A stretch of DNA of 64,000 nucleotides from JAKEGK01 sp050116575 (GCA_050116575.1 JASFOJ010000007.1:1-64000); one strand, 5' to 3'. Numbered from the stretch's first letter, positions 17,836 to 26,930 are shown. Made by a program: numbers and translations. Notes: a model not told the origin generated them from the sequence alone.

Positions 17836-18708
17836 ATGACACCAGACGACTATTGTCAGGAAAAAGCCGCCAGCAGCGGTTCCAGCTTTTATTACAGTTT
17901 TTTATTTTTGCCTCCGGCACAGCGTAAAGCCATTACGGCGCTTTATGCGTTCTGCCGTGAAGTGGATGATATCGTCGATGAATGCCGTGAACCGCACATT
18001 GCACGTGTTAAATTGCAATGGTGGCGGGATTCCCTGCGCGCAACCTTTGCCGGCGAGCCCCAGCACCCGGTGCAACAGGCACTGGCCGAACCCGTTAAAA
18101 CATTCGAGCTGCCATTGGAACATTTCCTGGAAATTATCGATGGCATGGAAATGGACCTGGACCAAAATCGCTACGCCACCTTTGATGACCTGTCATTATA
18201 TTGCTATCGGGCGGCCAGCGTGGTGGGTTTGCTGGCGGCCCGGATTTTCGGCTATCACGATCCGGCCGTCCTCGACTACGCGGAAAATCTGGGCATGGCG
18301 TTTCAATTAACCAACATTATCCGCGACATCAAGGAAGACGCCGCCCGCGACCGCATTTATATTCCACAACAGGAACTGCAGCAATTCGGCGTTACCGAAT
18401 CCGATATCCTGGAATCACGGATCAATGAGGCGATGGCGAGCTTATTGAAGTTTCAATCGCAGCGGGCCAAGTCGTATTATGAAAAAGCCTTCAGCTTCCT
18501 GCCGGAACAGGACCGCTATTCGCAACGCAGTGGTTTAATCATGGCGGCCATATATCTCAATACGCTGCAAGTTATCGAAAAAGACAGCACCCGTGTACTT
18601 GATGGTAGAATATCGCTGACACCCATAAAAAAACTCTGGCTGGCCTGGACCACCGCCCGCTCGGAAAAGCGCCGCCATAAAAAATACCTGCAAACCTGCC
18701 GTACCTGA
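17836..18708 (+). CDS. hpnD: presqualene diphosphate synthase HpnD
   Basis: Condenses two farnesyl diphosphate molecules to presqualene diphosphate, the first committed step of bacterial squalene synthesis. The protein is 290 residues. It opens with the family signature YCQEKAASSGSSFYYSFLFLP. The two aspartate-rich motifs are FCREVDDIVDECRE and TNIIRDIKEDAARDRIYIP. The basic C-terminus (KKLWLAWTTARSEKRRHKK) is usual. It starts 99 bases after hpnC. It is clearly a paralogue of HpnC but does not overlap it in role. Confidence 0.94.
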   Translation: MTPDDYCQEKAASSGSSFYYSFLFLPPAQRKAITALYAFCREVDDIVDECREPHIARVKLQWWRDSLRATFAGEPQHPVQQALAEPVKTFELPLEHFLEIIDGMEMDLDQNRYATFDDLSLYCYRAASVVGLLAARIFGYHDPAVLDYAENLGMAFQLTNIIRDIKEDAARDRIYIPQQELQQFGVTESDILESRINEAMASLLKFQSQRAKSYYEKAFSFLPEQDRYSQRSGLIMAAIYLNTLQVIEKDSTRVLDGRISLTPIKKLWLAWTTARSEKRRHKKYLQTCRT

Positions 18709-18749
18709 TATGCCAATCATTATCTTTCCACAACATTTAATTAATAACC

Positions 18750-20147
18750 GTGACTGATCCCAAACCTGTTATCGTTGCCGGCGGCGGCTGGGCCGGTTTG
18801 ACCACGGCTGTTGAATTGGTGCGCCATGACATACCGGTGGTACTGCTGGAATCGGCCAAACAACTGGGCGGGCGCGCCAGGCGCGTGCTGTTTGAAGATA
18901 ATATAAAAGATAAAACCGACACCACGGCCTCCCGTCATAGCGACACCGATAAAATCAGTATCGATAACGGCCAACACCTGTTAATCGGCGCCTACGACTC
19001 CACATTATCCATGTTGCGTACCATCGGTGTCGCCGAAGAAAGCGTGTTACTGCGGTACAAATTAGCACTGAATATGAGGCGCCGCGAGGGTCGAAATGTT
19101 AGAATAACGGCCGGCTGGCTACCGGCACCCCTGCATATTGCATGGGGCCTGTTGTTTGCTTCGGGTTTCTCGCTGCAAGACCGGTTAAAAGCGTTGCGCT
19201 TTTGCCGCGCTATGCAGAAAACGGATTTTTCTATTGCAACGGATATGAGCTGCCTGGCGTTATTCCGGCAGCACGGGCAATCGGACAATGTGATAAAAAC
19301 GTTATGGGAGCCGCTGTGTGTCGCGGCGTTAAATACGCCCATTGCCACTGCCTCTGCCGTTGTGTTTTTACGAACCCTGCGCGAAGCGTTTAACCACGGC
19401 CGTGCCGATTCGGACTTATTGTTTACCCGCGTCGACCTGGGTAACCTCTATCCCGATCATGCGATGGATTACATCGAAAAACACGGCGGCAACGTCAGAC
19501 TGGGACAGCGCGTTGTCGATGTACTGGTAGATAAAAAACAAAGCCGCGGCGTCCGTGGCGTCAAAGTGCAGGATAAGGAAATCCAGTGTGACCACCTGGT
19601 GTTGGCAACACCGCATTTTGTAACCCGTAAATTGCTGGCGCCCCATGGACGGTTGACGGAACTGACAGAAAAATTATCAAATTTTGAAAACCAGCCGATT
19701 ACGACCGTGTATTTACAGTACCCGGAACATATCAGTACCAACAGTCCCATGTTGGGGCTGGTGGACACCGTTGGCCAATGGATTTTTGACCGACGTATTT
19801 ATGGTCAACCGGGTTTAATGGCGATCGTTATCAGCAGTGACGGTCCCCATACTCATATGGACAACAATGAACTGTGCGAAATTATTGAACGCGAGCTGGC
19901 AGACGTGTTTCCGCGCTGGCCCAAAGCGCAATACCGCATGGTGATCCGGGAAAAAAGGGCAACGTTTAACTGCGTGCCCGATTGCAATAATTACCGGCCG
20001 GGCAACAAAACGCCGCTACGGGGACTTTGGCTGGCAGGCGACTATACTGATACTAAACTGCCCCCGACGCTTGAAGGGGCGGTGCGCAGCGGCAAGCGAT
20101 GCGCACGAGCGATAATAAAAGCAATACATGAATCAGAACAACATTAA
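18750..20147 (+). CDS. hpnE: hydroxysqualene dehydroxylase HpnE
   Basis: FAD-dependent amine-oxidase-fold enzyme (465 residues) that reduces hydroxysqualene to squalene. The dinucleotide fold at the N-terminus reads VIVAGGGWAGLTTAVEL, followed by the GR motif LESAKQLGGRAR. IDNGQHLLIGAYDSTL is diagnostic of HpnE, and the C-terminal FAD-binding segment is GLWLAGDYTDTKLPPTLEGAVRSG. The start is GTG at 18750, 41 bases after hpnD. A short polar insert after residue 50 (DKTDTTASRHSDTDK) is somewhat longer than I expect. It is followed 20 bases later by yciK. Confidence 0.92.
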   Translation: MTDPKPVIVAGGGWAGLTTAVELVRHDIPVVLLESAKQLGGRARRVLFEDNIKDKTDTTASRHSDTDKISIDNGQHLLIGAYDSTLSMLRTIGVAEESVLLRYKLALNMRRREGRNVRITAGWLPAPLHIAWGLLFASGFSLQDRLKALRFCRAMQKTDFSIATDMSCLALFRQHGQSDNVIKTLWEPLCVAALNTPIATASAVVFLRTLREAFNHGRADSDLLFTRVDLGNLYPDHAMDYIEKHGGNVRLGQRVVDVLVDKKQSRGVRGVKVQDKEIQCDHLVLATPHFVTRKLLAPHGRLTELTEKLSNFENQPITTVYLQYPEHISTNSPMLGLVDTVGQWIFDRRIYGQPGLMAIVISSDGPHTHMDNNELCEIIERELADVFPRWPKAQYRMVIREKRATFNCVPDCNNYRPGNKTPLRGLWLAGDYTDTKLPPTLEGAVRSGKRCARAIIKAIHESEQH

Positions 20148-20167
20148 CCGGGAGAAATTAAACCAGG

Positions 20168-20905
20168 ATGCAAGAGTATTTTCCGCCTAAAGAACTGCTC
20201 AAGGATCGGGTCATTCTGGTTACCGGCGCCGGTGACGGTATCGGTGCCGCGGTTGCCCAGGACTACGCCAAATACGGCGCCACGGTTATTTTGCTGGGCC
20301 GCACCCAGAAAAAACTGGAAAGGGTGTACGACCTCATCGAACAGGCCGGCTATCCACAACCGGCTATCTATCCCCTGGAACTGCAGTTGGCAACTCCCAA
20401 GGAATACAAAATACTCGCCGCTACGATCCACAAGGAATTCGGCCGCCTCGATGGCCTGCTGCATAACGCCGCGGTACTCGGAACACTGACCCCCATCGAA
20501 CATTACGACAACCGTCTATGGGCGCACGTACTACACGTTAACCTCAACGCTCCGTTCATGCTCACCAAGGCCTGCCTGCCGCTATTGAAAAAGGCCAAAG
20601 AGGCATCCATTATTTTCACGTCCGCCAACGTGGGTTATAAGGGTCAGGCTTACTGGGGAGCGTACGCCGTCTCCAAGGCGGCCACGGAAAACCTCATGGA
20701 AATCCTGTCGGAGGAACTGGAGGTCAACACCAATATTCGCGTCAACAGCGTCGACCCAGGCCGGGTTAGAACCCGTATGAATGCCCTGGCCTATCCGGGC
20801 GATGACCCCAGCACCATCCCGGCACCCAAAGACATCACCGCGGTGTATTTGTACCTGATGGGCCCGGACAGTACCGGTGTTACCGGGGAACGTTTCGACG
20901 TCTGA
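20168..20905 (+). CDS. yciK: YciK-type short-chain dehydrogenase/reductase
   Basis: SDR oxidoreductase of 245 residues. The cofactor motif VTGAGDGIGAAVAQDYA (TGxxxGxG) lies near the N-terminus, LHNAAVLGTLTPIEHY supplies the NAG-like motif, and the active site is YAVSKAATENL (YxxxK). The physiological substrate of YciK is not known to me. In Pseudomonas the gene follows ubiG-mupP. Here it closes the hpn run, with only 20 bases between it and hpnE and a purine-rich leader, so it is probably co-transcribed with squalene synthesis. Confidence 0.92.
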   Translation: MQEYFPPKELLKDRVILVTGAGDGIGAAVAQDYAKYGATVILLGRTQKKLERVYDLIEQAGYPQPAIYPLELQLATPKEYKILAATIHKEFGRLDGLLHNAAVLGTLTPIEHYDNRLWAHVLHVNLNAPFMLTKACLPLLKKAKEASIIFTSANVGYKGQAYWGAYAVSKAATENLMEILSEELEVNTNIRVNSVDPGRVRTRMNALAYPGDDPSTIPAPKDITAVYLYLMGPDSTGVTGERFDV

Positions 20906-20997
20906 GCTCCCGGCCACCGGCGACAAAATACCGCCATCCCCTCGTCATCCACTTCATAACTGCCTGTTTTTCAAGCAAGTGACCATTTGCGTCAACT

Positions 20998-21013
20998 TGG
21001 CATGATATTCGCT
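20998..21013 (+). promoter_or_regulatory. candidate sigma-54 promoter for the diguanylate cyclase
   Basis: TGGCATGATATTCGCT matches the -24/-12 consensus TGGCACG-N4-TTGCW with two mismatches. The invariant GG and GC doublets are at the right spacing. It lies 44 bases before the start codon at 21057. Visual match only. Confidence 0.3.
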
Positions 21014-21056
21014 TTCGTTAATATCGGAAGTTACAAACCATAAAGAGATTGGATCA

Positions 21057-21980
21057 ATGTCCTATGTTCCGCATACCGATGCCAAAATCCTGCCGGTAAA
21101 AAGCAATGGCAATCTGAACGCGATTCTGGAATCCGGCCGGAAAAATGTGCACGACCCCAATGACCGGGTTCTGCAGATTGCCGGTTTGTTACAAACGTCC
21201 CTCAATGTGGAAGAAATCATTTCCCATTTCAGCAATGAGATCAGCGCAATTATCGCGCATGATCATCTGAACTACATCAATGAAAAATTCGATATCAATT
21301 TTGTCATTGGTAAGCGGAACCGTTATTCCTGCACTTACGAGCTGACAATCAACGACAACAAGCTGGGTATATTAACGCTCAGCCGTGGTAAAAAATTTAC
21401 CGATAAGGACATCGAACAACTGGAGTACCTCATTTGCGCCCTGCATTACCCATTGCGCAACGCACTACTCTACAAGGACGCCGTACTGGCTGCGCACAAG
21501 GATGCATTGACGGGTATCGGCAACCGCGCCGCCATGACCACCACCCTTTATCGCCAGCTGGAACTGGCCTTTCGCCACAATCGTTCGCTGGGCGTCATTA
21601 TGATGGATATCGATCACTTTAAAAAAATCAACGACCAGTATGGTCATGCGGTGGGTGACTTTGCGTTGCAGTCCCTGGTCGAATGCGCTGAAAAAACCGT
21701 GCGCATCTCCGATATGATGTTTCGTTATGGCGGTGAGGAGTTTGTCATTGTACTGCCGGAAACGGACCAGGCCGGTGTATTGCGACTTGCCAAGCGCATT
21801 CGTCGCCGCGTGGAAAAGCTGGAAACCCGGATTCAGGGCCACGTGATCCCCATGACAGTGAGCATCGGTATCGCCACCTTACAGGAATCCGACGACGAAA
21901 AAACGTTTATTACCCGCGCTGACGAAGCACTTTATAAAGCCAAACGGGACGGCCGTAACTGTATTCGCATCGCTCCATAA
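21057..21980 (+). CDS. diguanylate cyclase with N-terminal sensory region
   Basis: Makes cyclic di-GMP from two GTP. The protein is 307 residues and soluble. Residues 1-140 form a degenerate GAF-like sensory region (EEIISHFSNEISAIIAHDHLNYI, then a beta-rich stretch). The GGDEF domain runs from DALTGIGNR (149-157) to the end. The metal-binding D184 lies in MDIDHFKKIND, and the active loop GGEEF at 225-229 is intact. The inhibitory-site motif RxxD is present as RISD (216-219) at the standard spacing, so product inhibition is expected. It stands alone and is terminated by a strong hairpin at 22085-22120. No transmembrane segment is seen, so the signal is presumably cytoplasmic. Confidence 0.92.
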   Translation: MSYVPHTDAKILPVKSNGNLNAILESGRKNVHDPNDRVLQIAGLLQTSLNVEEIISHFSNEISAIIAHDHLNYINEKFDINFVIGKRNRYSCTYELTINDNKLGILTLSRGKKFTDKDIEQLEYLICALHYPLRNALLYKDAVLAAHKDALTGIGNRAAMTTTLYRQLELAFRHNRSLGVIMMDIDHFKKINDQYGHAVGDFALQSLVECAEKTVRISDMMFRYGGEEFVIVLPETDQAGVLRLAKRIRRRVEKLETRIQGHVIPMTVSIGIATLQESDDEKTFITRADEALYKAKRDGRNCIRIAP

Positions 21981-22084
21981 CGGGCCGTCACAGGACCTAC
22001 AAACGAAGAAACAAATTTAGCCCCGTTATTGCATATATGGGATTAAAGTAGTTTTACACACGCGGTAATTGCCTCCCAGCAACC

Positions 22085-22120
22085 GGGCATGATGCGATTT
22101 AACATCATGCCCTTTTTTTT
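22085..22120 (+). terminator. rho-independent terminator after the diguanylate cyclase
   Basis: Perfect 10-bp stem GGGCATGATG (22085-22094) / CATCATGCCC (22103-22112) with an 8-base loop, followed by eight T (22113-22120). Its right arm overlaps the last codons and stop of convergent rluB, whose lysine codons make up the T-run. Confidence 0.92.
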
Positions 22121-22932
22121 CGTCCCGTGGATTTTTTTTTGCGGCCCCGCGTTCGTTTACCGCCAATGGCAGATTGGCGCTGTTCGACAAAAGGTGACGG
22201 CAAACCGGTGATGGCATATAACTGTTCAACCTGGGCTTTGGGTAATTCCTCCCAGTCGCCCCGTGGCAACCGCCGCGGTAAACGCACCGGCCCGAACTGG
22301 TTGCGCGCCAGGCGGTTTACCTGAACACCCTGGGATTCCCACAACCGTCTGACTTCCCGGTTGCGCCCTTCGCGCAGTTCCACGGTAAACCACTGGTTGC
22401 GGCCTTCGCCACCCATGGCAGTGATACTGTCAAAACGCGCCATACCGTCCTCAAGTTCAACGCCCCGTTGCAATTGTTGCAGCATGTCAGGCGTCACTTC
22501 ACCGTAAACACGCACCGCGTATTCGCGTTTGATTTCATAGCGCGGATGCATCAACCGGTTGGCCAGTTCGCCGTCGGTGGTTGCCAATAATAATCCCGTG
22601 GTAGTGATATCCAGTCTGCCTACCAATATCCAGCGACCATTGCGCACGTTGGGAAAATCCTCGAACACGGTGCGCCGCCCGTCGGCATCGGACCGCGAAC
22701 AAACCGTACCGGCATCCTTGTGATAAACAATGACTCGAGGGGGCTGCTGCTCAGGCGGTTTGAGACGAAGGATTTTACCATCGAGGGCGATGATTTCTTT
22801 CCCTGTGACACGGTCCCCCACAGTGGCCACCTGCTTGTCCACAGTAATCCGGCCATCGGCGATCCAGCGCTCGATTTCACGTCGTGATCCCAGTCCCTGG
22901 CGGGCCAGCACTTTTTGCAGTTTTTCGCTCAT
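22105..22932 (-). CDS. rluB: 23S rRNA pseudouridine-2605 synthase
   Basis: Pseudouridine synthase of the RsuA/RluB/E/F family, modifying U2605 of 23S rRNA (E. coli numbering). The protein is 275 residues. The N-terminal S4 RNA-binding domain spans about 1-60 (EKLQKVLARQGLGSRREIERWI). The catalytic aspartate lies in GRLDITTTGLLLATTDG, and RYEIKREYAVRVYGEV and REGRNREVRRLWESQG follow. The C-terminus is short and lysine/arginine-rich. It is the last gene of the scpA-scpB-rluB run, 80 bases after scpB, a common order in Gammaproteobacteria. Confidence 0.95.
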   Translation of the reverse strand: MSEKLQKVLARQGLGSRREIERWIADGRITVDKQVATVGDRVTGKEIIALDGKILRLKPPEQQPPRVIVYHKDAGTVCSRSDADGRRTVFEDFPNVRNGRWILVGRLDITTTGLLLATTDGELANRLMHPRYEIKREYAVRVYGEVTPDMLQQLQRGVELEDGMARFDSITAMGGEGRNQWFTVELREGRNREVRRLWESQGVQVNRLARNQFGPVRLPRRLPRGDWEELPKAQVEQLYAITGLPSPFVEQRQSAIGGKRTRGRKKKSTGRKKRA

Positions 22933-23012
22933 GGTCGCCGTTAACCGATGAATGGAAGGTTCGCGGTGAAATTACGGCAGGTGATCAATGGAATCAACAG
23001 CAATGTTACCGG

Positions 23013-24725
23013 TTAACCGCCAAATCTGGAATCGTAGTCGTCGTCCGCCAGAGAATACTCGCTATCACTGTCAACGGTGGCCGTTTCCAGCGTACCGGTG
23101 TCGTCGTTAAGATCGCCATCTGTCAAAACGGCTTGTGCTTTGGGCGTCTTGGACTGCTGCTCAGACACCTCGGATGTGTCGTCGTCACTGGTATCTGACA
23201 TCATGCCGCTATCGTTATCCTGCTCATCGATGGTGCCAACAACAGCATCATCGGTATCCGTCTCGTTGGAAACGGAATACACCTCATCCGAATTATCCTG
23301 ATCCGCTTCCGCGGCGATTTCAGCGTCCGGGGAAAAATCTTCATCTGTTGCGAGCGATTCATTGTCCACAATCACATCTTCGGAAGATATCACCTCATCA
23401 ACTTCATCAATGTCCTGTTCATCAATTTGTTCAGGAGATTGCACTGCCTCGGCGTGCTCGGATTGCGTTGCAATTTCCTGGTCAGCAAAATTACCGCTGT
23501 CCAGGGTCGTCACTGGATCATTAGTGTCAAATGCGTCGTCGTCGGGGGATCCCGCTTCCAACGCGACATGATGTGGCTCATCCAGCACAACAACGTCCCG
23601 ATCATCGAGATTGTTATCGATATCTTCACTGCCATCATCATAGTCGGCGTCTACTGGCGACAGCGTGTCATCCGTTTCAGTGTCCATGACGTCTGCCAGT
23701 TCCGGGACTCCGGGTTCCGGTTGCCGATCACCACTTTCCGGTGCAGTGGCCTGCTCGTCGCCCCGAAATTCCAGTGATCGTGCCTGGTCCGTCATTTCCG
23801 CAATCAGATCCTGGTTAAATCCTTCGTCCGGTACCGCTACACGATCTGCGCTGTCCTCGCTAACGTCGTTTATCGTGTCACTTTCTGGTTCGTCATGTTG
23901 TATTACAGCGTTTTCTGTTGCGGCGTCCTCTGTAGCCGTATTTTCATCGCCTTCCGCTTCCGGTCCGGCAAGCTCTGCGGTATCGGCAGTTTCTACCGCG
24001 GCTGTATTTTCAACGGCCGCTGCAATTTCTGTGTCCTGTGTTTGTTCAGTGTTTTCCGCACTACGTTCGTCAGTGCCCAGGTCAGCGCTCACGTCAGTAC
24101 CTTCACCTTCAGCACCTTCAGTACCTTCGGCCACGTTTTCGTCCGTTTGCGCACCCGGTTCTTCCAGTTCAAGTTCGGCGTTGATCTTGTCAAGATCGCG
24201 AATTTCCGCCAGGGTGGGCAATTCTTCCAGGGATGTTAAATTGAAATAATCCAGAAACGCCTTGGTGGTGGCATAAAGCGCAGGCTTGCCCGGTACGTCG
24301 CGATGGCCCACCACTCGCACCCATTCGCGTTCCAGGAGGGTTTTGATAATATTCGTGCTGACAGCGACGCCCCGCACGTGTTCGATTTCGCCACGGGTAA
24401 TAGGTTGTTTGTAGGCGATCAATACCAGGGTTTCCAGCAGGGCCCTTGAATAACGGGCGGGCTTTTCCTCCCACAGCCGCGATACCCACGGTGACATGTC
24501 TTTTTTGGCCTGGAATCGGTAGCCTGAACTGACTTTTTTCAGTTCAACACCGCGCGCTTCACACTCCTGTTCGATAACTTTTAAAGCACCCTTTACAGCG
24601 TCCCGCGTGGGAGGCTCCTTTTCTTCGGCAAACAACGCCAGCATTTTATCCACGCTCATGGGCTCGGTGGACGCCATGATTGCCGCTTCAAGAATTTGTT
24701 TTAATTGTTCGTCTGTGATTGGCAT
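23013..24725 (-). CDS. scpB: segregation and condensation protein B with a very long acidic tail
   Basis: ScpB bridges the SMC-ScpA condensin complex; usual length is about 180-220 residues. This protein is 570. Residues 1-187 are a normal ScpB core with two winged-helix domains (LKQILEAAIMASTEPMSVDKML, then ALLETLVLIAYKQPITRGEIE and VVGHRDVPGKPALYATTKAFLDYF). Residues 188-570 are low-complexity, dominated by Asp, Glu, Ala, Thr and Ser. They contain only two lysines, both near residue 530, and a handful of arginines, so the tail is strongly acidic and probably disordered. It overlaps scpA by 25 bases. The reading frame is uninterrupted, so this is not a frameshift artefact. Confidence 0.93.
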   Translation of the reverse strand: MPITDEQLKQILEAAIMASTEPMSVDKMLALFAEEKEPPTRDAVKGALKVIEQECEARGVELKKVSSGYRFQAKKDMSPWVSRLWEEKPARYSRALLETLVLIAYKQPITRGEIEHVRGVAVSTNIIKTLLEREWVRVVGHRDVPGKPALYATTKAFLDYFNLTSLEELPTLAEIRDLDKINAELELEEPGAQTDENVAEGTEGAEGEGTDVSADLGTDERSAENTEQTQDTEIAAAVENTAAVETADTAELAGPEAEGDENTATEDAATENAVIQHDEPESDTINDVSEDSADRVAVPDEGFNQDLIAEMTDQARSLEFRGDEQATAPESGDRQPEPGVPELADVMDTETDDTLSPVDADYDDGSEDIDNNLDDRDVVVLDEPHHVALEAGSPDDDAFDTNDPVTTLDSGNFADQEIATQSEHAEAVQSPEQIDEQDIDEVDEVISSEDVIVDNESLATDEDFSPDAEIAAEADQDNSDEVYSVSNETDTDDAVVGTIDEQDNDSGMMSDTSDDDTSEVSEQQSKTPKAQAVLTDGDLNDDTGTLETATVDSDSEYSLADDDYDSRFGG

Positions 24726-25618
24726 GATTCCGTTACCGTTACGTGAATAGGTTCATAAGGGCTTGTTTGTACCAGTTCAATGAGTGATTCCTTGACCAGT
24801 TCCAGCAACGCCAGAAAAGTGACCACCACTCCCAATCGCCCTTCCTGGGGGTCGAACAGTTCGCTGAAGGGAATAAATTTATCCGGTTCCACCCGGCCCA
24901 GAATAATAGACATTCGCTCGCGAACCGACAAGGGTTCCATTTGAATATGGTGATGGGAATACATGTCCGAACGCACCAGTACATCCTTGAACGCGTGCAG
25001 CAGGTCCTTCAGCTCAACATGGGGATGTAACTTGCGCACATTGGCATCGGGAACGGGGACGGATACCTGAAAATTGTCCCGCTCCAGGCGAGGCAGTTCG
25101 TTGAGGTCTTCCGCCGCGGTTTTATAGCGTTCGTATTCCTGTAAACGGCGCACCAGTTCCGCGCGCGGGTCTTCTTCGTCTTCTTCCTCACTGACCGGAC
25201 GGGGCAACAGCATGCGCGACTTGATCTCCGCCAGCATGGCCGCCATCACCAGGTAATCCGCCGCCAGCTCGAACTGCAGCTCTTTCATCATCTCGACATA
25301 TTCCATGTATTGCCGGGTGATCTCGGCAATGGGTATGTTGAGTATATCCAGGTTGTGGCGCTTGATCAGATACAGCAGTAAATCCAGCGGCCCTTCAAAC
25401 GCTTCCAGGAAAACTTCCAGCGCTTCGGGCGGAATATACAGGTCCTTGGGCAGCTCCGTGACCGGTGCTCCCCGCACCAACGCGATGGGCGCCATGGGTT
25501 GTTCCGCCTGCGTTTGCGCTTCGGGCTGTTGGTCCGGCTCACCGGGCGCAGCATCGGTTACCGCCGCCTCATCTGCTGCGGGCGTTTCTTCAACCACGTT
25601 ATCGGCAACCTCTGACAT
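24701..25618 (-). CDS. scpA: segregation and condensation protein A
   Basis: Kleisin subunit of the SMC-ScpAB chromosome-organising complex. The protein is 305 residues. An Ala/Glu/Pro-rich extension covers about residues 1-45. The kleisin core then begins at VFLEAFEGPLDLLLYLIKRHNLDI and continues with PIAEITRQYMEYVEMM and LAADYLVMAAMLAEIKSRMLLP. The C-terminal winged helix ends with LGVVVTFLALLELVKESLIEL. The gene overlaps scpB by 25 bases, a sign of translational coupling. Both partners have acidic extensions (short here, very long in ScpB). Confidence 0.95.
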   Translation of the reverse strand: MSEVADNVVEETPAADEAAVTDAAPGEPDQQPEAQTQAEQPMAPIALVRGAPVTELPKDLYIPPEALEVFLEAFEGPLDLLLYLIKRHNLDILNIPIAEITRQYMEYVEMMKELQFELAADYLVMAAMLAEIKSRMLLPRPVSEEEDEEDPRAELVRRLQEYERYKTAAEDLNELPRLERDNFQVSVPVPDANVRKLHPHVELKDLLHAFKDVLVRSDMYSHHHIQMEPLSVRERMSIILGRVEPDKFIPFSELFDPQEGRLGVVVTFLALLELVKESLIELVQTSPYEPIHVTVTESCQSQTNN

Positions 25619-25684
25619 AATGTGTATTAACCTTTTGTTAACCTTCTATGTTAAATCGCAAATGGACCCTTCATTGAAAACAGG

Positions 25685-26902
25685 TCATCGATAAGACAAT
25701 CCCATTGCTGTACGAACTTCTTCCATGGTGTCCTGGGCAACATCGCGCGCCGCCTCCACACCCTCGCTGATGACGTTTTGCACCAGCTTGGGATCATCCA
25801 GATATTCCTTGATCCGCTCCTGAATGGGCCTCAGTTCATCCAGCACCGCGTCGATGACTGGCTGTTTGCAATCGATGCAGCCAATGCCGGCGGTGGTACA
25901 GCCTTCCTGGACCCACTGCCGGGTTTTGTCATCGGAATAAACCTGATGCAAATCCCACACGGGGCACTTGGCCGGATCACCGGGATCTGAGCGCCGTACC
26001 CGCGCCGGATCGGTGGGCATGGTGCGCAACTTCTTTTCGACGTCCGTGGGATTCTCCCGGAGCGAGATGGTATTGTTATATGATTTTGACATTTTTTGAC
26101 CATCCAGTCCCGGCATTTTTGGCGATTCCGTCAATAATGCCTGGGGCTCGGGCAGGATTATTTTACCCGGCCCTTCCAGATATCCAAACAGTCGTTCGCG
26201 GTCGCCAAGGGTAATATTTTGCTGGGATTCCAGCAGGGCCCGGGCGGTTGCCAGCGCCTCCTGGTCACCTTGTTCCTGAAATTTCCTTCTTAAGTTACTG
26301 TATAATTTGGCATTTTTCTTGCCCATCTTGAGCACGGCGGCTTCGGCTTTTTCCACGAAATCGGGCTCACTGCCGTAGAGGTGATTAAAGCGGCGCGCCA
26401 CTTCGCGGGTCAATTCCACGTGGGCCACCTGGTCTTCCCCCACCGGCACCTGGCCGGCTTTGTAAATGAGGATATCCGCGCTTTGCAACAGGGGATAGCC
26501 CAGAAAGCCATAAGTGGCCAGATCCTTTTCCTTGAGCATTTCCTGCTGGTCTTTATAAGTAGGCACCCGCTCCAGCCAGCTCAGCGGCGTCACCATGGAC
26601 AACAGCAAATGCAGTTCCGCATGCTCCAATACCCGCGACTGGATGAATATTTTAGCGGAGCCGGGATTAATGCCCACCGCCAGCCAGTCCACAATCATGT
26701 CAAAGGTGTTATTGGCGATGGTGGAGGGATCTTCGTAATTTGTCGTCAATGCATGCCAATCGGCCGCAAAGAAAAAACATTCGTATTCATGTTGCAGGCG
26801 CAACCAGTTTTTCAATACCCCGTGATAATGTCCCAGATGTAGCGGTCCCGTGGGCCGCATACCGGACAGCACCCGCAGGTATTGCGACGGTACGGAATTC
26901 AA
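25685..26902 (-). CDS. trpS: tryptophanyl-tRNA synthetase, long form with cysteine cluster
   Basis: Class-I aminoacyl-tRNA synthetase that charges tRNA-Trp. The protein is 405 residues, longer than the ~334 of E. coli. The HIGH-type motif is GPLHLGHYHGVL and the KMSKS motif is GQKMSKSYNNTI. The anticodon-binding part contains cysteines spaced C-x21-C-x6-C-x2-C (KCPVW...EGCTTAGIGCIDC). This is nearly the spacing (C-x22-C-x6-C-x2-C) that binds a [4Fe-4S] cluster in Thermotoga maritima TrpRS. A similar cluster is therefore plausible here. It sits between the M50 gene and scpA in the conserved run. Confidence 0.95.
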   Translation of the reverse strand: MNSVPSQYLRVLSGMRPTGPLHLGHYHGVLKNWLRLQHEYECFFFAADWHALTTNYEDPSTIANNTFDMIVDWLAVGINPGSAKIFIQSRVLEHAELHLLLSMVTPLSWLERVPTYKDQQEMLKEKDLATYGFLGYPLLQSADILIYKAGQVPVGEDQVAHVELTREVARRFNHLYGSEPDFVEKAEAAVLKMGKKNAKLYSNLRRKFQEQGDQEALATARALLESQQNITLGDRERLFGYLEGPGKIILPEPQALLTESPKMPGLDGQKMSKSYNNTISLRENPTDVEKKLRTMPTDPARVRRSDPGDPAKCPVWDLHQVYSDDKTRQWVQEGCTTAGIGCIDCKQPVIDAVLDELRPIQERIKEYLDDPKLVQNVISEGVEAARDVAQDTMEEVRTAMGLSYR

Positions 26903-26930
26903 TAGTGTCTCCTTGGCATTGGTTTGATTG

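Noticed and set aside
23665..24249. 194-codon plus-strand frame opposite the scpB tail, rich in Ser and Val
   Set aside because: It is the antisense of Asp/Glu/Ala codons in the acidic tail; it has no ribosome-binding site and no domain.
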